A stretch of DNA of 64,000 bases from Methylotenera oryzisoli (lineage in GTDB: Bacteria > Pseudomonadota > Gammaproteobacteria > Burkholderiales > Methylophilaceae), in assembly GCA_945878695.1 (NCBI GenBank), contig CAMDXI010000001.1, positions 87,305 to 151,304 of the forward strand, in the 5' to 3' direction. The notes beneath the pieces are model-generated. The model worked only from the letters and a program-made list of their open reading frames with translations. It searched no databases and was not told where the DNA came from. Shown one piece after another: positions 29,608 through 39,226 of the stretch (position 1 is the stretch's first letter; each line of letters starts with the position of its first letter). Position numbers and translations under genes: made by a program.

Positions 29608-29624
29608 AGCATGTTTTATACCAA
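29608..29624 (-). promoter_or_regulatory. Possible sigma-54 promoter of pilA
   Basis: The minus strand reads TTGG, ten bases after the GG, then GCT (TTGGTATAAAACATGCT), the GG-N10-GC spacing of -24/-12 promoters, about 51 bases before the pilA start. pilA is sigma-54 dependent in Pseudomonas and several other genera. The inner bases deviate from consensus, and TATAAA in the spacer could also be a sigma-70 -10 box. Confidence 0.35.
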
Positions 29625-29722
29625 ATTTATTGATACGGATGGTTGTTTACCCATAGCAATGATTCGCATAGTGCCTCATGTAACCCAATATTGCATGCAT
29701 TAAATTGACTTTGACGTAATTT

Positions 29723-30259
29723 TTATTTCGCTGTTTCGCTTACTTTTTTCAAGTTGGCTAAGCCTGTATCAAAAATATCTGTGATGGCTTTGACGGCAGT
29801 AGCGTCATCCTGGCCTTCAGGAATCGGTGGGTTTAATTTGTATAAACGGTAGAAACGACCTACCCAAGTTACCGTGCTTTCGCCGGCGCCAGGGCCTTTG
29901 GTCACGGTCATGCTGCCGTTAAAGTCCGTCAGTGGCAAAGTGCCGGAAACAATCTCGTATTTAAGACGCATGCTGTCGTTATCGATGCTACGTAATTTTT
30001 CGTAGACGTTACCACCGCTTTTGAAAGTTAATGTTCTAAAAGTGTCTTCGCCCACTTTCTCTAATTTGGTGCCAGCCACACCTGGTAACCAAAGGTGAGC
30101 GGTACCGAAGTCCTTAACGGTAGCCCAAACTTTAGCTGGATCGGCTTTGATGGTAACGCTTTTTTCAACTTTTTGCGGTGATGGGCCGTGGGCGCTAGCT
30201 AAGTTAGGCAGTAAGCTGATGCTTATGCTCAAAGTTAAAAGGGCTAAAATCTTTTTCAT
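29723..30259 (-). CDS. SRPBCC-fold secreted protein, MxaD-like
   Basis: A 178-residue periplasmic protein with a signal peptide (about 1-23, ending LASA) and a START/Bet v1-type SRPBCC domain: VEKSVTIKADPAKVWATVKD near 31-50 and GRFYRLYKLNPP near 137. The sequence AHGPSPQKVEKS after the signal peptide resembles MxaD, a protein of methanol dehydrogenase clusters thought to assist electron transfer from the dehydrogenase to cytochrome. No mxaF/xoxF lies in the window, so the link is by family resemblance only. It has its own -10 box and follows the beta-propeller gene by 123 bases. Confidence 0.75.
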   Translation of the reverse strand: MKKILALLTLSISISLLPNLASAHGPSPQKVEKSVTIKADPAKVWATVKDFGTAHLWLPGVAGTKLEKVGEDTFRTLTFKSGGNVYEKLRSIDNDSMRLKYEIVSGTLPLTDFNGSMTVTKGPGAGESTVTWVGRFYRLYKLNPPIPEGQDDATAVKAITDIFDTGLANLKKVSETAK

Positions 30260-30314
30260 TTATTTATTTCTCCGTGGCTCTCAAGCAGAGAGTGATTGAT
30301 TGATACAACGCTTT

Positions 30315-30320
30315 ATTATA
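30315..30320 (-). promoter_or_regulatory. Possible -10 box of the MxaD-like gene
   Basis: A perfect TATAAT on the minus strand, 56 bases upstream of the start codon; the -35 region is only AT-rich. A small hairpin (CTCTC and GAGAG arms, 30278-30292) lies in the implied leader. Confidence 0.35.
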
Positions 30321-30382
30321 ATTGAGAACAGGGCTTTTTAAAAACACCCTGGCTTTTAAACCGTGCTTTGCTATGCACTTGA

Positions 30383-31390
30383 TTAAGGGCTAAGCAAGAT
30401 GAACTGGCCAAATGCGCGACTTTTTTCACCTGTTTTAATGGTGGCCAATACTTGCAGGCTGTTGCTGTCTATCACACTGACGTTGCTGCTGCCCCAGTTG
30501 GCCACGTAGGCGCGCTGATTAATCGGGTCTATGCTGATGCCTTCTGGGGTGCTACCGACCGCTATAGTCTTGATGACTTTATTGCTAGCCAAGTCTATCA
30601 CCGATACGCTGTCATCTTGGGTGTTGCTCACGAAAAGCAATTTTTCATCGGCCGTGATGGCCGCGCAGTAGGGGTGGTAGCCCACCTTGATTTTTTGCTG
30701 GCTGTAAGTTTTAGTGTTAATTAGACTAACGCTGTCGTCCCTTACGTTGACGCTCACCAACAATTTTCCGCTGCTGCTCAAGGATAGGCCGAAAGGGTGC
30801 GAGCCGACTTTGATGCGTTTTTTTATGCTTAACGTGGCGGTGTCGACGATGGTAATGTCATCGCTGTCGCGGTTGGCGATATACAACCATTTGTTATTTG
30901 GGCTGACCACTAAGCCGGCGGGCGCATCGCCGACGTTGAGCTCGCGTAGCGTGGTCGGCAGTTGGGTGCTGATGGCCAGCACTTTATTAGCAAACCAATC
31001 GGCGACATACAAGGTGCTGTTGTCTGGCGAAAGGGCTAAGCCGACAGGCGCGCCGTTTATTTTTATTGTTTGTATCACGCTGTTGTTCTGCGTGTTGATC
31101 ACGCTGATTTCTTGGCTTTCAACATTGGCAATGTAAACGCGCTGCATGCTCGCTGAGACAGCGATGCCGACCGGCCCTTTGCCAACGACTATGGTTTGGC
31201 TGACGCTGTTTTTTACGGTATCGATGACCGATACCGTGTCCTCGCCTTGGTTGGTAATGTAAGCGTATGACGTCATGTCACGCGCCAGGCTAGGCGGCGT
31301 GATTAAAAATAGTGTGCAGCACAGCAGGCGGCAAAAAAAAATCCGCCTAGCAGACATGGAGTCGAAAATTTTAATTGCTAGTGTATTCAT
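30383..31390 (-). CDS. Secreted YVTN-type beta-propeller protein
   Basis: About 335 residues with a signal peptide (hydrophobic RIFFCRLLCCTLFLI, cleavage near PPSLA) and seven repeats of the pattern YI/VAN...VSVIDT...I.VG..P.G(L/I)..S, e.g. YITNQGEDTVSVID, YIANRDSDDITIVD and YVANWGSSNVSVID. This is the YVTN/YncE beta-propeller fold used in periplasmic proteins, including some tied to PQQ-dependent alcohol oxidation. The frame is open to 31537 but that would run into divergent rppH; ATG at 31390 (or 31357) fits better. It precedes the MxaD-like gene on the same strand. No specific substrate or partner can be named. Confidence 0.85.
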   Translation of the reverse strand: MNTLAIKIFDSMSARRIFFCRLLCCTLFLITPPSLARDMTSYAYITNQGEDTVSVIDTVKNSVSQTIVVGKGPVGIAVSASMQRVYIANVESQEISVINTQNNSVIQTIKINGAPVGLALSPDNSTLYVADWFANKVLAISTQLPTTLRELNVGDAPAGLVVSPNNKWLYIANRDSDDITIVDTATLSIKKRIKVGSHPFGLSLSSSGKLLVSVNVRDDSVSLINTKTYSQQKIKVGYHPYCAAITADEKLLFVSNTQDDSVSVIDLASNKVIKTIAVGSTPEGISIDPINQRAYVANWGSSNVSVIDSNSLQVLATIKTGEKSRAFGQFILLSP

Positions 31391-31478
31391 ACGCTTGGCT
31401 ATTATACGTAAATGGTTGCTTTCAATAATGCGCAAAATATGAAAAAATTGCAGTAAATAATTTAGGCAGTATAACGTT

Positions 31479-31964
31479 ATGTTAGATCGAGACGGGTTTC
31501 GCCCGAATGTAGGCATTATTTTATGTAATGCCAGCAATCAGGTTTTTTGGGCCAAGCGTATTCGTGAACATGCTTGGCAATTTCCTCAAGGTGGCATCAA
31601 TCACGGTGAAAGTCCGGAGCAGGCCATGTACCGCGAACTGATGGAAGAAGTCGGTTTGGCGCCTCAGCACGTGCAGATTTTAGGCCGTACCAAAGATTGG
31701 TTGCGCTATGAGGTGCCAAGCTCATGGATTAAGCGCGAGTATCGCGGCAGTTACAAAGGCCAGAAGCAAATTTGGTATTTATTGCGTATGGTTGGCCGTG
31801 ACAGCGATGTGTCATTGCGTGCCAGTGAGCATCCTGAGTTTGATGCTTGGCGTTGGACTGAATACTGGGTGCCTTTAGATGACGTGATTGAATTTAAGCG
31901 CGGGGTTTACGAGTCTGCGCTCAATGAGTTGGCCGCCCATTTGCACCACAAGCCAGCTAAGTAG
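31479..31964 (+). CDS. rppH: RNA pyrophosphohydrolase
   Basis: Nudix hydrolase that removes pyrophosphate from the 5' end of mRNAs and so triggers RNase E-type decay. The 161 residues begin [15 protein letters not shown], the standard RppH start. The Nudix box occupies residues 38-59 with Glu44, Arg52, Glu53, Glu56, Glu57 and Gly59 in place. The protein ends a few residues after the fold. It is divergent from the beta-propeller gene and tail-to-tail with psd. Confidence 0.96.
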   Translation: MLDRDGFRPNVGIILCNASNQVFWAKRIREHAWQFPQGGINHGESPEQAMYRELMEEVGLAPQHVQILGRTKDWLRYEVPSSWIKREYRGSYKGQKQIWYLLRMVGRDSDVSLRASEHPEFDAWRWTEYWVPLDDVIEFKRGVYESALNELAAHLHHKPAK

Positions 31965-31978
31965 TAGCTTGAATCCAA

Positions 31979-32839
31979 TTAGCTAATTTTTTTATTGCCC
32001 ATCAATTCGCCCATTTTAATCGGGCGAGCCGCTTGCCAATCGGCATTGAATGCCAGTGCGTCTTTTTCGAATAACATCACCACCGTGGAACCGAGTAAAA
32101 AGCGGCCCATCTCATCGCCTTGCCGTAATGTAATGTTTTTGTTGTCGTAAAACCAGCACAGGGGTTTGCGGCTGCGTGGTGGGTTAATGATGCCGTTTTG
32201 GCTAGTGTGCCAGACCGTGGCCATGCTGCCTACGACGGTCGCTCCGACCAAGACCATGATAAACAAGCCATGCTGGGCTGAGCTAAATTCACACACCACC
32301 CGCTCATTACGAGCAAACAAACCTGGCACGCCTTCAGCCGTAGTGGGGTTGACTGAAAATAAGGCGCCGGGCACGTAAGTCATGCTTCTTAAGGTGCCGT
32401 CGCATGGCATGTGGATGCGATGGTAGTCTTTGGGGCTTAAGTACAGGCATGCAAATTGCCCGTTTTCAAATTTTTTAGCCAGGTTTTTATTGCCGCCTAA
32501 TAAAGCCGTGGTTGAGTAGCTATGGCCTTTGGCCTGAAACAGTTGATCGATATCAATGCGACCCAATTGACTGATGCGCCCATCTACCGGGCTGATAAAG
32601 TCAGCCGTGGCCAAGGGGCGTGCCCCGGGTTTTAGTGCGCGCGTAAAAAAGGCATTAAATGTTGTGTAAGCTCGGATGTCTGGGTTCTTTGCTTCCGTCA
32701 TGTTGACTTGATAGCGTTGCACGAACCAGCCTATCACGGCTGCCGTTAATCGGCCTCCCTTTAGGTGGGCTAACTTGCCAGCAAGCGCAGTGATGGCTTG
32801 TTTGGGCAGGACGTATTGAGACAGTACGGCTATGTTCAT
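31979..32839 (-). CDS. psd: Phosphatidylserine decarboxylase proenzyme
   Basis: Makes phosphatidylethanolamine from phosphatidylserine at the inner membrane. The 286 residues are the proteobacterial PSD-B type. Self-cleavage occurs in LGST at 249-252, where Ser251 becomes the pyruvoyl group; the proposed triad partners Asp86 (SPVDG) and His143 (DYHRIHMP) are present. It lies downstream of ilvC, but the ilvC terminator sits only 11 bases before its ATG, so it likely depends on a promoter close to or within that region, or on read-through. Confidence 0.96.
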   Translation of the reverse strand: MNIAVLSQYVLPKQAITALAGKLAHLKGGRLTAAVIGWFVQRYQVNMTEAKNPDIRAYTTFNAFFTRALKPGARPLATADFISPVDGRISQLGRIDIDQLFQAKGHSYSTTALLGGNKNLAKKFENGQFACLYLSPKDYHRIHMPCDGTLRSMTYVPGALFSVNPTTAEGVPGLFARNERVVCEFSSAQHGLFIMVLVGATVVGSMATVWHTSQNGIINPPRSRKPLCWFYDNKNITLRQGDEMGRFLLGSTVVMLFEKDALAFNADWQAARPIKMGELMGNKKIS

Positions 32840-32850
32840 GGCAACCCCTA

Positions 32851-32887
32851 ATAAAAAAGGCGGGAGGCTATCATCGCTTCCCGCCTA
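32851..32887 (-). terminator. Intrinsic terminator of ilvBNC
   Basis: On the minus strand, arms AGGCGGGA and TCCCGCCT (plus-strand 79-86 and 58-65 of the 32800 block) form an eight-base-pair GC-rich stem with a 13-base loop, followed by TTTTTTATT. It lies 29 bases after the ilvC stop codon and just upstream of psd. Confidence 0.88.
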
Positions 32888-32915
32888 GCTTAAAGTCTAC
32901 AGACCTATTGCTACC

Positions 32916-33947
<1,032 letters not shown>

Positions 33948-33986
33948 CTATGCAATTGCTTAATAAATATAAGGGGGGTTTAAAAC

Positions 33987-34493
33987 TTAAACTTTCAGAA
34001 TTCTGTCACCTCGACCTATGCCCGATGCGCCAGTGCGCACGGTTTCTAGGATCGCTGCTTTATCTAAACTTTCGATAAAAGCATCAAGCTTATTGCCTGA
34101 GCCGGTAAGCTCAATGGTAAAGCTGCCGTCGGCCACATCGATAATACGGCCACGGAATATGTCGCACATGCGCTTCATTTCTTCTCTAAACGCGCTGGTG
34201 GCTTTGACTTTAACTAACATCAATTCACGTTCAATGAATTTCCCATCGTTTAAATCCAGTACTTTGACTACGTCCACCAGTTTGTTTAATTGCTTAATGA
34301 TTTGTTCTATGACTGCTTCGGAGCCGGTGGTCACTATGGTCATGCGTGACAAGGTCTGGTCTTCGGTGGCGGCAACCGTTAGTGATTCAATGTTGTAGCC
34401 GCGTGCAGAGAATAAGCCGGCCACTCTAGACAATGCACCCGATTCGTTTTCCATTAGCAGTGAAATAATGTGACGTGCAGACTGGGTCGCCAT
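33987..34493 (-). CDS. ilvN: Acetolactate synthase small (regulatory) subunit
   Basis: ACT-domain subunit that gives valine feedback control to the synthase. The 168 residues begin with the typical HIISLLMENESGALSRVAGLFSARGYNIESL segment (residues 8-38; ACT fold), followed by a second ferredoxin-like domain. It starts one base after the ilvB stop, implying translational coupling and equal stoichiometry. The ilvH symbol is used for some orthologues. Confidence 0.96.
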   Translation of the reverse strand: MATQSARHIISLLMENESGALSRVAGLFSARGYNIESLTVAATEDQTLSRMTIVTTGSEAVIEQIIKQLNKLVDVVKVLDLNDGKFIERELMLVKVKATSAFREEMKRMCDIFRGRIIDVADGSFTIELTGSGNKLDAFIESLDKAAILETVRTGASGIGRGDRILKV

Positions 34494-34494
34494 C

Positions 34495-36228
34495 TTATAG
34501 GTCCTCCGCTAAAATCATATCAGACAAGCCCTTGCCATTTTGTATCATGGGGAACACGTTCTCTTTTTGATCGGTAATAAAATCCATGAACACAAAACGT
34601 GACTTCATGGCGAATGCTTCTTTTAGGGCTGCTTCCACGTCACCTGGTTTAGTGATTTGCATGCCGACATGGCCGTATGCCTCGGCGAGCTTGACGAAGT
34701 TAGGCAAGCTGTCCATGTAAGATTCGGAGTAGCGGTTCTCATAGAAAAACTCTTGCCATTGCCGCACCATGCCTAAATAACGGTTATTCAGCATGATGAC
34801 TTTAATCGGCAAGTGGTATTGCGCGCAGGTTGAAAGCTCCTGGATGTTCATTTGTATGCTGCCTTCGCCAGTCACGCAGGCTACTTGTGCGTTTGGGTGA
34901 GCAAACTGCACGCCCATGGCGTAGGGCAGGCCGACGCCCATGGTGCCTAAGCCGCCGGAATTAATCCAGCGGCGTGGCTGGTCAAACTTATAATATTGCG
35001 CCGCCCACATTTGATGCTGACCTACGTCAGAGGTAACAAAAGCCTCGCCTTTAGTCACCTCATGCAATTTTTGAATTACGTATTGCGGTTTGATGAATTC
35101 GTCACTTTGGGCAAAATTCATGCATTCTTTAGCGCGCCAAGTCTTAATCTGTTCGAACCAGGCATTCAGGGCAACCGTATTTTGTTGCGGTTTTTCTGTT
35201 GCGATGAGTTCGTTCATGTCAGCCAACACGGACTTGACGTCACCGACGATGGGCACGTCAATTTTCACCCGTTTTGATATGGATGCGGGATCAATGTCTA
35301 TGTGGATAATGGTGCGTGGCTTGGATAAAAAGTCGACAGTATTGCCAATTACCCTATCATCAAAGCGCGCACCAACGGCAAGCAATACGTCGCATTCTTG
35401 CATGGCCATGTTGGCCTCATAGGTGCCGTGCATGCCTAACATGCCTAAAAACTTTTTATCGGAAGCGGGGAAGCCACCTAAACCCATTAGGGTGCTGGTG
35501 ATAGGCAAGCCTAGCGCTTGTATCAATTTGATTAAATGCTCAGCCGCATCACCAAGCACAACGCCGCCACCCGAATAGACCATGGGGCGCTTGGCTTCGC
35601 TTAATAATTTCAAGGCTTTTTTGATTTGACCTAAATGCCCTTTGGTTACCGGATTGTAGGAGCGCATTTGCACCGTTTCTGGGTAGTCAAATTGACACAG
35701 GTCGGCCGTGATGTCCTTGGGGATGTCTACTAATACTGGACCTGGTCGGCCACTTGAGGCTACATAAAAAGCTTTCTTCATGGTGGCGGCGATGTCTTTC
35801 ACATCTTTAACCAAGAAATTGTGTTTGACGCATGGACGAGTAATGCCAACGGTGTCGCATTCTTGGAAAGCGTCTTCGCCTATGGCGTAAGTCGGTACTT
35901 GGCCGCTGATGATGACCATGGGAATAGAGTCCATGTAAGCCGTTGCAATGCCAGTAACGGCATTGGTTGCGCCTGGGCCGGACGTGACCAGTGCAACGCC
36001 TACCTTGCCTGTTGAACGAGAATAGGCGTCGGCAGCATGCAGCGCGGCTTGTTCATGACGAACCAAGATGTGCTTGAATTTATCTTGGTGAAAAATCGCG
36101 TCGTAAATATGCAAGACGGCGCCACCTGGGTAGCCAAATACAAATTCAACCTGTTCTTCATGCAGGCAGCGTATTAAAATTTCTGCGCCGGTAATCTTTT
36201 TAGAACTTTTTTCCATACTTTTGCCCAT
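34495..36228 (-). CDS. ilvB: Acetolactate synthase large (catalytic) subunit
   Basis: ThDP- and FAD-dependent enzyme making acetolactate or acetohydroxybutyrate, the first committed step to branched-chain amino acids. The 577 residues contain the N-terminal FVFGYPGGAVLHIYDA with the catalytic glutamate in VRHEQAA, a central FAD-binding domain, and the ThDP motif as TGEGSIQMNIQEL near 455; the GEG form in place of GDG is common in betaproteobacteria. Two ATGs are possible (36228, or 36216 four codons later). First gene of ilvBNC, with a clear sigma-70 promoter 99 bases upstream. Confidence 0.97.
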   Translation of the reverse strand: MGKSMEKSSKKITGAEILIRCLHEEQVEFVFGYPGGAVLHIYDAIFHQDKFKHILVRHEQAALHAADAYSRSTGKVGVALVTSGPGATNAVTGIATAYMDSIPMVIISGQVPTYAIGEDAFQECDTVGITRPCVKHNFLVKDVKDIAATMKKAFYVASSGRPGPVLVDIPKDITADLCQFDYPETVQMRSYNPVTKGHLGQIKKALKLLSEAKRPMVYSGGGVVLGDAAEHLIKLIQALGLPITSTLMGLGGFPASDKKFLGMLGMHGTYEANMAMQECDVLLAVGARFDDRVIGNTVDFLSKPRTIIHIDIDPASISKRVKIDVPIVGDVKSVLADMNELIATEKPQQNTVALNAWFEQIKTWRAKECMNFAQSDEFIKPQYVIQKLHEVTKGEAFVTSDVGQHQMWAAQYYKFDQPRRWINSGGLGTMGVGLPYAMGVQFAHPNAQVACVTGEGSIQMNIQELSTCAQYHLPIKVIMLNNRYLGMVRQWQEFFYENRYSESYMDSLPNFVKLAEAYGHVGMQITKPGDVEAALKEAFAMKSRFVFMDFITDQKENVFPMIQNGKGLSDMILAEDL

Positions 36229-36257
36229 GCTTGTTTTTTTGCTTCAGTTATTCTGTC

Positions 36258-36297
36258 CGCGCTAAATTAACGTATGTTTTTATTCGGTTTTAGCGCG
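36258..36297. promoter_or_regulatory. Stem-loop in the ilvBNC leader
   Basis: Arms CGCGCTAAA (36258-36266) and TTTAGCGCG (36289-36297) pair perfectly over nine bases around a 22-base loop, in the leader between the promoter and ilvB. On the plus strand a T6 run follows, making it look like a terminator facing away from ilvB; on the coding strand there is no U-tract, so a classical attenuator is not seen. Confidence 0.5.
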
Positions 36298-36326
36298 TTT
36301 TTTATCTATTTATACACCAACCCTAT

Positions 36327-36355
36327 ACCATAACGGTTTGAGCCTATTTGGTCAA
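36327..36355 (-). promoter_or_regulatory. Sigma-70 promoter of ilvBNC
   Basis: On the minus strand, TTGACC (-35, 36350-36355) and TATGGT (-10, 36327-36332) are separated by exactly 17 bases in the region between nadC and ilvB. Match to consensus is five of six and four of six. The implied leader is about 90 bases and contains the stem-loop. Confidence 0.65.
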
Positions 36356-36420
36356 GGACGGCGGCGCTTGGATAGGCGATTTATAGGCTGTTGGATGGCT
36401 TAATGGTGTTTAAGCATGGC

Positions 36421-37296
36421 TTAGCTATGAAAGCGCATGGATAAATCCACGGCCTGTAGGTTTTTTGTGATGGCGCCTATGGAAATGCGATCGACGCCGG
36501 TTAGCGCGATCTCTCTGACGTTTTCCAAGCCTATGCCACCTGAGGCCTCAAGCACAGCCTGCTCAGCCGATTCCTGATTAAGCTTAACGGCGGCCCGCAA
36601 TTGGTCAAGATTGAAGTTGTCCAATAAAATGCTGCTGGCGCCAGCTTTCAAGGCTTGCGCTAGTTGGCTTAAGTTTTCAACTTCTATTTGTATGCTTTTA
36701 TTGCTGTTTAAGGCTAAGGCCTGCTTAAGGATAGCGGCTATGCTGCCGGCTGCGGCTATGTGATTTTCTTTGATTAATATGCCGTCGTACAAGGCTAAGC
36801 GCTGATTTTTCCCGCCGCCAACGGTGACGGCGTATTTTTGCGTCCACCTTAAGTTTGGTATGGTTTTGCGCGTGTCTAAAATTTGACTCTTGGTACCGGC
36901 TATGGCTTTCACGTAGTGACGGGTTTGGGTGGCTGTAGCAGATAATGTTTGCAGAAAATTCAGTGCGCAACGCTCAGCCGTTAAAATGGATCTGGCTAGG
37001 CCAGATATTTCGCATAAAACCTGTTCCGCCTTAACTTCAGCACCTTCCTCCACTAGCCAATCGATTTTTACATTTGGGTCTATTTCAGTAAAGCAGGCGT
37101 TGACCCAGTCTATGCCGCAAATAACCGCTGTTTCACGCGCAATAATGCTGGCTTTGGCGGTTTGGGTGGATGGCACCAGTTGTGCCGTTAAATCCCCTGA
37201 GCCGACATCTTCTGCGATGGCAGATTGCACTTGTTGCTTGATGGAGGCCATCAGTTCGCTGCTTGGTATAGAAGGGTGGCTTGAGTAAGCAATCAT
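36421..37296 (-). CDS. nadC: Nicotinate-nucleotide pyrophosphorylase (quinolinate phosphoribosyltransferase)
   Basis: Converts quinolinate and PRPP to nicotinate mononucleotide in de novo NAD synthesis. The 291 residues include the N-terminal EDVGSGDLTAQLVP, the LDTRKTIPNLRWTQKYAV active-site block near 142-159, GGGKNQRLALYDGILIKENH, and the C-terminal LEASGGIGLENV. It is preceded by a 10-15 residue extension, so an internal ATG at codon 16 is an alternative start. It stands alone between ilvB and the GST-like gene; nadA and nadB are not here. Confidence 0.95.
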   Translation of the reverse strand: MIAYSSHPSIPSSELMASIKQQVQSAIAEDVGSGDLTAQLVPSTQTAKASIIARETAVICGIDWVNACFTEIDPNVKIDWLVEEGAEVKAEQVLCEISGLARSILTAERCALNFLQTLSATATQTRHYVKAIAGTKSQILDTRKTIPNLRWTQKYAVTVGGGKNQRLALYDGILIKENHIAAAGSIAAILKQALALNSNKSIQIEVENLSQLAQALKAGASSILLDNFNLDQLRAAVKLNQESAEQAVLEASGGIGLENVREIALTGVDRISIGAITKNLQAVDLSMRFHS

Positions 37297-37445
37297 GGTT
37301 TTCTGGGTGTTTCTTCAAAAAATTGAGCAAGGCAAAATTGACCTAGCCAAATATTGAGTTAGTTAGAACTGCTTTATAAATGGGTGACGCTGCTTGCATT
37401 ATAATGCCAGGCCAGACAATTTTATACTACAGGCCAAGCAACAGC

Positions 37446-38060
37446 ATGAAACTCTTGTATACCATTAATAGCCCTTATGCCCGTAAGGTTCGTATCGTTG
37501 CCATAGAAAAAGGCCTATCGCTGGACATGCAACAAGTCGTGTTAGCAGACCCGGATTGCCCGGTTAAGCAATACAACCCATTGGCTAAAGTGCCGGTGTT
37601 GATTTTGCATGACGGCAGCAGTCTCTACGATTCCAGAGTCATTGTTGAGTATTTGGATGATTGCTCGGCCTCGAATAAATTAATTCCACAAGCCGCTTTA
37701 AGCAAAATAAGCGTGCGTCGCTGGGAGGCCTTAGCTGATGGGGTATGCGATGCGGCAGTGGCCATCATGCTGGAACAGCGTAAAGCCGAAGCAGCACAAG
37801 ATGCGGCGTGGATGACTAAGCAGATGGATAAAGTTAGCCGCGGTTTAACCGTGTTGAACGATGACTTGGCTAATCGTAACTGGTGTGTAGACAATGCATT
37901 CAGCTTGGCAGACATCGCCGTGGGGTGCATGCTGGCTTATGTCACCATGCGTTTTGCTAAGCAAATTGATCTCGCCGCGCAATACCCCAATTTACATCGC
38001 TTGCATCTGTGCTTGCAAGCACGCCCGTCTTTTGCCGGCAGTGAGCCTAGTCCGTATTAG
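37446..38060 (+). CDS. Glutathione S-transferase family protein
   Basis: A 204-residue two-domain GST-fold protein. The N-terminal thioredoxin-like domain has the start MKLLYTINSPYARKVRIVA with Ser/Tyr near residue 9 in the usual catalytic position, the cis-proline in YNPLAKVPVLI, and the glutathione-binding LYDSRVIVEYLDD. The C-terminal helical domain includes FSLADIAVGCMLAYV, the N-cap motif of GSTs. The start at 37446 is chosen because it matches the family N-terminus; the frame is open to 37380. Closest known type appears to be the YibF-like group. Substrate unknown. Confidence 0.88.
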   Translation: MKLLYTINSPYARKVRIVAIEKGLSLDMQQVVLADPDCPVKQYNPLAKVPVLILHDGSSLYDSRVIVEYLDDCSASNKLIPQAALSKISVRRWEALADGVCDAAVAIMLEQRKAEAAQDAAWMTKQMDKVSRGLTVLNDDLANRNWCVDNAFSLADIAVGCMLAYVTMRFAKQIDLAAQYPNLHRLHLCLQARPSFAGSEPSPY

Positions 38061-38066
38061 GTAATC

Positions 38067-39182
38067 TCAAGCAGGCGTGGCGCCGGTAATGATGCCGCCG
38101 CCGAGGCAGACGTTGCTCTCGTAAACCACAGCCGATTGGCCTGGGGTGACAGCCCATTGTTTTTGCCCAAATTTGATTTCCACTTCGTCCGCGCTAAAGC
38201 GCTCTATCTCGCAGGGTGCATCGGCTTGACGGTAACGGGTTTTGGCGCCGTACACCCAGTTCTGTTCGGGCGCTTCCGGGTCTATCCAGCTTAATTGCTT
38301 GGCGAGTAAGCCGTCGCTTAGTAATAAAGGGTGGTCATGCCCTTGAACGACGGTCAATACGTTGTTTTCCATGTCTTTGCCAGCGACAAACCACGGCTCG
38401 CCATTGCTATCGCGACTTCCACCTATTTTTAAGCCTTGGCGTTGGCCCAAGGTGTAATACATGAGCCCATCGTGGCGCCCGACCAGTTTGCCTTCGGCTG
38501 TTTTTATGTCGCCAGGTTGGCGCGGTAAATATTGGCTGAGAAAAGCTTGGAAAGGCCGTTCGCCTATAAAGCAAATGCCGGTGGAATCTTTTTTGTCGGC
38601 GTTAATTAAACCTGCCTGGCGGGCCATTTCCCGCACTTCGCGTTTTAGCATAGCACCCAGTGGGAACAAGGTCTTGCTGAGTTGGGCTTGGTTGAGTCGG
38701 TATAAAAAATAACTTTGGTCTTTGCTGCCGTCATCGGCTTTTAATAATTGAAATAAGCCTGGTTTAAGCGGGTTTTCTCTAACTTTTGCGTAGTGGCCGG
38801 TGGCAATCAAATCCGCACCCAAACCCATGGCGTGGTCTAAGAACGCTTTAAATTTTATTTCTGCGTTACATAGAATATCTGGATTGGGCGTGCGTCCCGC
38901 TTGGTATTCACTCAAAAAATTAGCGAACACGCGATCTTTATACTCGGTACTAAAGTTAACCGCCTCGATGTCTATACCAATCTTATCGGCGACGGCGACC
39001 GCGTCAAGCAGGTCTTGTTTGCTGGAGCAGTATTCATCGGTGTCGTCGTCTTCCCAGTTTTTCATGAACAGACCGGTCACCTCATAACCTTGCTGTTTTA
39101 GAAGCAAGGCCGTTACCGATGAGTCCACGCCACCAGAGAGGCCAACCACGACTTTTTTCTTATGCTGTTTATTTAAATTCAT
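38067..39182 (-). CDS. mnmA: tRNA-specific 2-thiouridylase MnmA
   Basis: Thiolates uridine 34 of tRNA-Lys, -Glu and -Gln. The 371 residues show the PP-loop [10 protein letters not shown] at 14-23, the catalytic cysteines in [12 protein letters not shown] and [12 protein letters not shown], and the C-terminal domain with [10 protein letters not shown]. It lies downstream of nudJ on the same strand (44 bases), the same pairing seen in E. coli, and ends tail-to-tail with the GST gene only six bases away. Confidence 0.97.
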   Translation of the reverse strand: MNLNKQHKKKVVVGLSGGVDSSVTALLLKQQGYEVTGLFMKNWEDDDTDEYCSSKQDLLDAVAVADKIGIDIEAVNFSTEYKDRVFANFLSEYQAGRTPNPDILCNAEIKFKAFLDHAMGLGADLIATGHYAKVRENPLKPGLFQLLKADDGSKDQSYFLYRLNQAQLSKTLFPLGAMLKREVREMARQAGLINADKKDSTGICFIGERPFQAFLSQYLPRQPGDIKTAEGKLVGRHDGLMYYTLGQRQGLKIGGSRDSNGEPWFVAGKDMENNVLTVVQGHDHPLLLSDGLLAKQLSWIDPEAPEQNWVYGAKTRYRQADAPCEIERFSADEVEIKFGQKQWAVTPGQSAVVYESNVCLGGGIITGATPA

Positions 39183-39226
39183 TATGTGTCTTTAGCTGTT
39201 GTAAGTGCTTAGCTTGTTGCTAGTAC

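Noticed and set aside
31463..31478. TTGCAG-TATAAC promoter for rppH
   Set aside because: The -10 box would put the transcription start inside or after the conserved start codon.
31960..31995. Terminator between rppH and psd (TAGCT/AGCTA with T-run)
   Set aside because: Only a five-base AT-rich stem; most of it is psd coding sequence.
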